Of a stretch of DNA of 64,000 bases, positions 60,636 through 64,000 are shown in pieces; the stretch's first letter is position 1, and each line of letters begins with the position of its first letter. A program made the translations under genes and the position numbers. The notes under the pieces were generated by a model, which was given only the letters and a program-made list of their open reading frames with translations, searched no databases and was not told the origin of the DNA. Origin of the DNA: CAIZGX01 sp046048875 (GTDB lineage: Bacteria > Bacteroidota > Bacteroidia > Flavobacteriales_D > Sanyastnellaceae); NCBI GenBank assembly GCA_046048875.1, contig JBJOFG010000001.1:62001-126000 (forward strand), in the 5' to 3' direction.

Positions 60636-62507
60636 TTATGAAGCGCGATCGGCAACTTCGTGATTCTTTTTATAGTGAGGGCCCATAAAAGTTCGTGCAT
60701 AAATACGAACCAAAGCTAATCCATCGATTATTAAACTTATTGAAACGATAAGTGAAAGCGCAATTTGTTCTTCATGAATATGCGAGAAAATTAAATCTTC
60801 TCCAATGAAAGTTGGGGTAATTGGAAACCCCGAGACAGCCAACGCACAGAGCAAGAATGCGAATGCTCTTCTTGAGTAGTCGTAGCCAAGGCCATAGAAA
60901 TTATTTAAATCGAGTTTACCTTCTTTCTTTTTAATCCCACTCAATAGCAAGTAACCAATTGCCATGGCCACCACCACTCCGCTGAGATAAACGATATTGT
61001 GCTCCCAACTGTAATGTTCGTTGAACGTTACGGCAAGGGCTACCCAAAAGTGATTACTGCAGACCAATAGCCAACTTCGAAGTGTGTTCTCTCTTTCTGT
61101 AAACGCAGCGAATACAGAAACAAGACCAACAACGCCAAGTCCAAGCGATATGTAGTGTCTCACTTCTTCGCTTAAATCTGCTCCAATCAAAAGAAGAATT
61201 GCACAAATGAAGATGATCGATGTAAGTCCAAGTAGGCTTTTAGTTTTTAATGGGATTCGTTTTCCAACCCACTTCATGGGATTCCATAAATAGGAATAGA
61301 GAAAAGTGTTGATTGTGAATTCGCGTGTACCTAAAACATAGAAGGTATATTCCAGTTTTTTAGAAACTTTGGATTCAATATTTTTCTTTTTCGGATTGAA
61401 ATTGTAGAACATATCTTTCATGAGATAGGTGACTACCGAAGGAGAAGTGAGTAGTTGATAGCTTCTTAGAAATGCATTTCCAGCAATGTGTATCAAGGCG
61501 AGTGTATTCCATCCCAATGCAACCTCACAAAAGATAATTCCAATTTGCGCTACGGAAGAATATGCAATTTGACTTTTAACCGATGTCTGAACACGAGCAA
61601 TGCCGGTAGCAACGAAGCACGTTGCAAGTCCAAGTAGAATAATTAAAATTTTAATGCTGATCAGGTGTCCCCAGATATCGTGGGTTCTCAAAAGAATGAA
61701 TGCCCCCATGTGCACCGAAAGGGATCCGTAGAAGATTGCACTCGATGGTGTTGGACCTTCCATTGCTCGGGGTAACCAAGAACTGAAAGGAAGCTGCGCT
61801 GATTTTGCTGCTGCTGCAATAACTAAGAATACAGATAGAATGATTGCGGTTGACTCGTGTTCATGAAGTAAGTGCTGCAAGTGATCCGATGACCAATCGA
61901 TGAAAGCTGTGTTCTCATGAAACATGTGATGACTTAACCACATGGCGAGAATAATTCCAATGTCACCAAGTCGATAAATGGAAAACACTTTCAACGCATT
62001 CTTTACTGGAAGATATCTGTCGCGATAAAATGCAATCAAGAGGAATGACGAGATTCCGAGTACTTCCCAACCTGTGAAAAGTGTTTCTAAATTTCCTGAA
62101 AAGATAACGAGGTTGTATCCGAAGAAGAAAAGAAGAAGTGTGTTGAAGAATCTCTTATATCCGCTTTCTCTGTGCAAATAGTAGCGACTATAAACGGTAA
62201 CAAGTGAAGTAAGAAAAGATCCCATGATGAGGAAAGTTGCAGTAGTTCTATCGAAGAAAAAATCTATGTAGAACATATATCCGTCTGTCTGATACAATAC
62301 CCATTCACGGTGAGAAAGATTTTCGAATCCGTCCAGTGCCCATGCAATCACAAAACCCAATGCAAAGGAGAGGTGCAAGAGCACAGAAGTGAAAGTTCCC
62401 CATGAAATGGTTTTTTCATGATGCTTGCTTGGAATTAAACTAAGGATGTAACTCGCTAGTGGCAACCAAAGAAAGAACTGCATGTAGAATTCCAATTCAG
62501 TTTTCAT
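60636..62507 (-). CDS. dabB: Inorganic carbon transporter subunit DabB (NuoL-like proton channel)
   Basis: 623 residues, with about 14 TM segments and the proton-conducting antiporter domain of NuoL/MrpA type: FLTSLVTVYSRYYLHRE, LETLFTGWEVLGISSFLLIAFY, AKSAQLPFSSWLPRAMEGPTPSSA and HMGAFILLRTHDI. No other respiratory complex I genes are next to it; instead it overlaps the DabA gene by 11 bp. That pairing identifies it as DabB, the channel that is thought to couple a cation gradient to DabA-driven hydration of CO2 to bicarbonate. An alternative start lies 8 codons in. Confidence 0.88.
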   Translation of the reverse strand: MKTELEFYMQFFLWLPLASYILSLIPSKHHEKTISWGTFTSVLLHLSFALGFVIAWALDGFENLSHREWVLYQTDGYMFYIDFFFDRTTATFLIMGSFLTSLVTVYSRYYLHRESGYKRFFNTLLLFFFGYNLVIFSGNLETLFTGWEVLGISSFLLIAFYRDRYLPVKNALKVFSIYRLGDIGIILAMWLSHHMFHENTAFIDWSSDHLQHLLHEHESTAIILSVFLVIAAAAKSAQLPFSSWLPRAMEGPTPSSAIFYGSLSVHMGAFILLRTHDIWGHLISIKILIILLGLATCFVATGIARVQTSVKSQIAYSSVAQIGIIFCEVALGWNTLALIHIAGNAFLRSYQLLTSPSVVTYLMKDMFYNFNPKKKNIESKVSKKLEYTFYVLGTREFTINTFLYSYLWNPMKWVGKRIPLKTKSLLGLTSIIFICAILLLIGADLSEEVRHYISLGLGVVGLVSVFAAFTERENTLRSWLLVCSNHFWVALAVTFNEHYSWEHNIVYLSGVVVAMAIGYLLLSGIKKKEGKLDLNNFYGLGYDYSRRAFAFLLCALAVSGFPITPTFIGEDLIFSHIHEEQIALSLIVSISLIIDGLALVRIYARTFMGPHYKKNHEVADRAS

Positions 62508-64000
62508 GTGCTTGTGTTAAAATGTGAACGGGAATATTTTCTGTATGTCCTTCAACAAGTCTCTCCATGCTTGTTGCTTCCGGAAGTGATGTGGTGCTTG
62601 GAGTATAAGGAAAGAAAGCTTCGTTTCGGAAGACTTGAATTTCGGCTGTCTCCGGATGAATACTAACCAAATGAACCCATTCATTTTTGAACCATTCATA
62701 GGTTCTGGCGTCTTTTTGAATGGTACTCAGTAGAATGTTCGGAACTTGCTCAACAACCATTAAAAGTCGAACAGGATCGTGTACTTCAATCATCTGGCTG
62801 GGAAGGCCTGGACGTAAATCACCATCTACACCATTTGCTACCCCAATAAGCCCCATGACATTATGTGGAAGTTTTGTCCCTGCTCCCAACTTGTAATTGT
62901 CGGTGCGTGAAAAATAGTATTCCAAATTAATACCGCCACATACAGGAGCCGCGGCTTTTAAAATTCCGAATAGGTACTTTCCATCTAGATCAATGGTGGC
63001 GTCATAAGAATTTAGGAACGAGCGCCTATCTAGGAACAAGTGCTTTGTGAGTTGTCTCGTTCCCACGACGCATAGCGCGTTGGTTGCGTGATTTAATTCT
63101 GGACGAGGTTCGAAGATTGATACCGAGCGACGCATGACGCGTTTGTGAATTTGCCATGGTGTCAAATTCGTGTTCACTGTTTCAAATCTACGCGAACGTT
63201 CTTTTGCATTTAAGTCAGATGCGTATCTGAAGGTCCACTTGTTTTTCTGATGAAGAATTTTGTTTTCTGCTGAAAGACCCGAACCATCATAAAACACCGT
63301 TTGGTCGCGGGTTGTGTCGTGAAGTCCCCCAATGAACTGTGTAAAAGGTGGAATGTGAATTCCTCGCTCTTGTAGGACTCGTCTCACTTTCGGATGATTC
63401 GCCATGCGTGCAAAAACACGCGCGTTGGCCGAACCAGATCTACCAGAACAAGCTCCACAATCGTAAGCGGCATAGTGTGGATTGTTCACGCTGCTTGATC
63501 CATGCCCAATTAAGTATACAAGCGAAGCGAAATCTTTAATAAGCCCAATAGAGCGCAAGGAAGCTTCAACACGATTCGCCATTTCTTCAATCGTGAATCC
63601 AACTTGAAGTTCACCATCATGCTCATGGTCGTGTTCAACGGTTAGCGTGGACTCCTTTTCCATGTGTCGAAATGAAAGCGAGGTGGCTGGAGATATTCCA
63701 GGGCGGAAAATATTTGAGAGAAGTTTTACCGCAGACCAAAATCCGTAAACTATAGAAAGTGTCCAACCCAATATGTTGTGGTGCGAATTCTTGTTGAATT
63801 GAACTTCTTTGTTCGTCTTCCTTGTCGTGCCCTCTTCACGAATCAGGTGCTTTGGGGATACGGGTGCTGGACAAACTTTTTCATGAAATTTTCCGCCTTG
63901 CGGTTGAAAATAGAATTCAACCCCAAAGAACCCAGGCATACCAAGTGTTTCGCATTTAGGATCTAGTAATTCTAAGTATCTTCGAATAGACTCTTCTCTA
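62497..64000 (-). CDS. dabA: Inorganic carbon transporter subunit DabA (DUF2309), 5' end beyond window
   Basis: The frame stays open to the window edge and the first visible residues are REESIRRYLELLDPKCETLGMPG, so the N-terminal third is missing. DabA binds zinc like a beta-carbonic anhydrase. From an ATG-based count (63939), His146 in LIGHGSSS and Cys161 in CGACSGRSG lie 15 residues apart, the spacing known for the third and fourth zinc ligands in Halothiobacillus DabA (His524, Cys539). The first visible residues (R-E-E) match those normally just after the C-x-D ligand pair, which must lie just outside. Catalyses energised CO2 hydration with DabB. Cytoplasmic side of the inner membrane. Confidence 0.9.
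   Translation of the reverse strand, partial: REESIRRYLELLDPKCETLGMPGFFGVEFYFQPQGGKFHEKVCPAPVSPKHLIREEGTTRKTNKEVQFNKNSHHNILGWTLSIVYGFWSAVKLLSNIFRPGISPATSLSFRHMEKESTLTVEHDHEHDGELQVGFTIEEMANRVEASLRSIGLIKDFASLVYLIGHGSSSVNNPHYAAYDCGACSGRSGSANARVFARMANHPKVRRVLQERGIHIPPFTQFIGGLHDTTRDQTVFYDGSGLSAENKILHQKNKWTFRYASDLNAKERSRRFETVNTNLTPWQIHKRVMRRSVSIFEPRPELNHATNALCVVGTRQLTKHLFLDRRSFLNSYDATIDLDGKYLFGILKAAAPVCGGINLEYYFSRTDNYKLGAGTKLPHNVMGLIGVANGVDGDLRPGLPSQMIEVHDPVRLLMVVEQVPNILLSTIQKDARTYEWFKNEWVHLVSIHPETAEIQVFRNEAFFPYTPSTTSLPEATSMERLVEGHTENIPVHILTQAHEN

Overview
The window is a stretch of a chromosome from a member of the Bacteroidota, most likely Flavobacteriia (Flavobacteriales; a Crocinitomicaceae/Cryomorphaceae-like lineage is my guess from gene content, not from a search). 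The evidence is an LpxC-FabZ fusion, a SecDF fusion, DUF4270 and DUF4301 proteins, a half-length GT5 'glycogen synthase' next to panC, several type IX secretion (T9SS) substrates with type A or type B (CHU_C, gliding-motility-associated) C-terminal domains, TonB-dependent receptors with carboxypeptidase-like N-domains, and promoters with the Bacteroidota -7 element TAnnTTTG. Most of the window is ordinary, densely packed chromosome. I see no insertion sequence, prophage or CRISPR array.

Layout. 0-13 kb: glmS (cut by the edge), DUF4270 lipoprotein and GT5-like protein in one leftward operon, then panC, a DAACS carboxylate/amino-acid symporter, a TTG-start hypothetical, a plug-only TonB-receptor fragment, a long PurF paralogue, a serine hydrolase, a coiled-coil membrane protein, tRNA-Cys, holB, recO, a retropepsin-like protease and YqeY. 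13-22.7 kb: a TetR gene with a palindrome at its own start, then the lipid A genes lpxC-fabZ and lpxA with an ABC ATPase, DUF4301, a degenerate Hpt protein, galE, a PAP2-like membrane protein, rpoN and a purple-acid-phosphatase-like lipoprotein. 22.8-37.5 kb: a T9SS secretome block. It holds two very large tandem paralogous surface proteins built from 75-residue modules, a third CHU_C protein, an MBL hydrolase and a BNR/sialidase-like T9SS protein. 37.6-45.7 kb: cinA, rpmB, secDF, tatA, alkB-like and a fused 2-oxoacid dehydrogenase E1. 45.7-46.2 kb: an unlisted toxin-antitoxin remnant (intact antitoxin, ParE toxin broken by one stop codon). 46.2-64 kb: a TonB receptor, a DUF4349 lipoprotein, an amino-acid dehydrogenase, an ExbB-ExbD-NhaD operon, a 1459-residue hydrolase/beta-helix T9SS protein with a lipoprotein partner, hypotheticals, a DUF2490 barrel, and the DabB-DabA inorganic-carbon uptake pair, with DabA cut by the right edge.

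How the parts fit: envelope building (glmS, lpxC/fabZ, lpxA, galE), export (SecDF, TatA) and energised outer-membrane traffic (TonB receptor, ExbBD coupled to NhaD) support a large secreted and surface-displayed protein set. The most interesting items are the regular A/B module array and its contracted paralogue, the broken ParE, the barrel-less plug protein, the Hpt domain without its histidine, the hydrolase/beta-helix protein, and the DabAB system in an apparent heterotroph.
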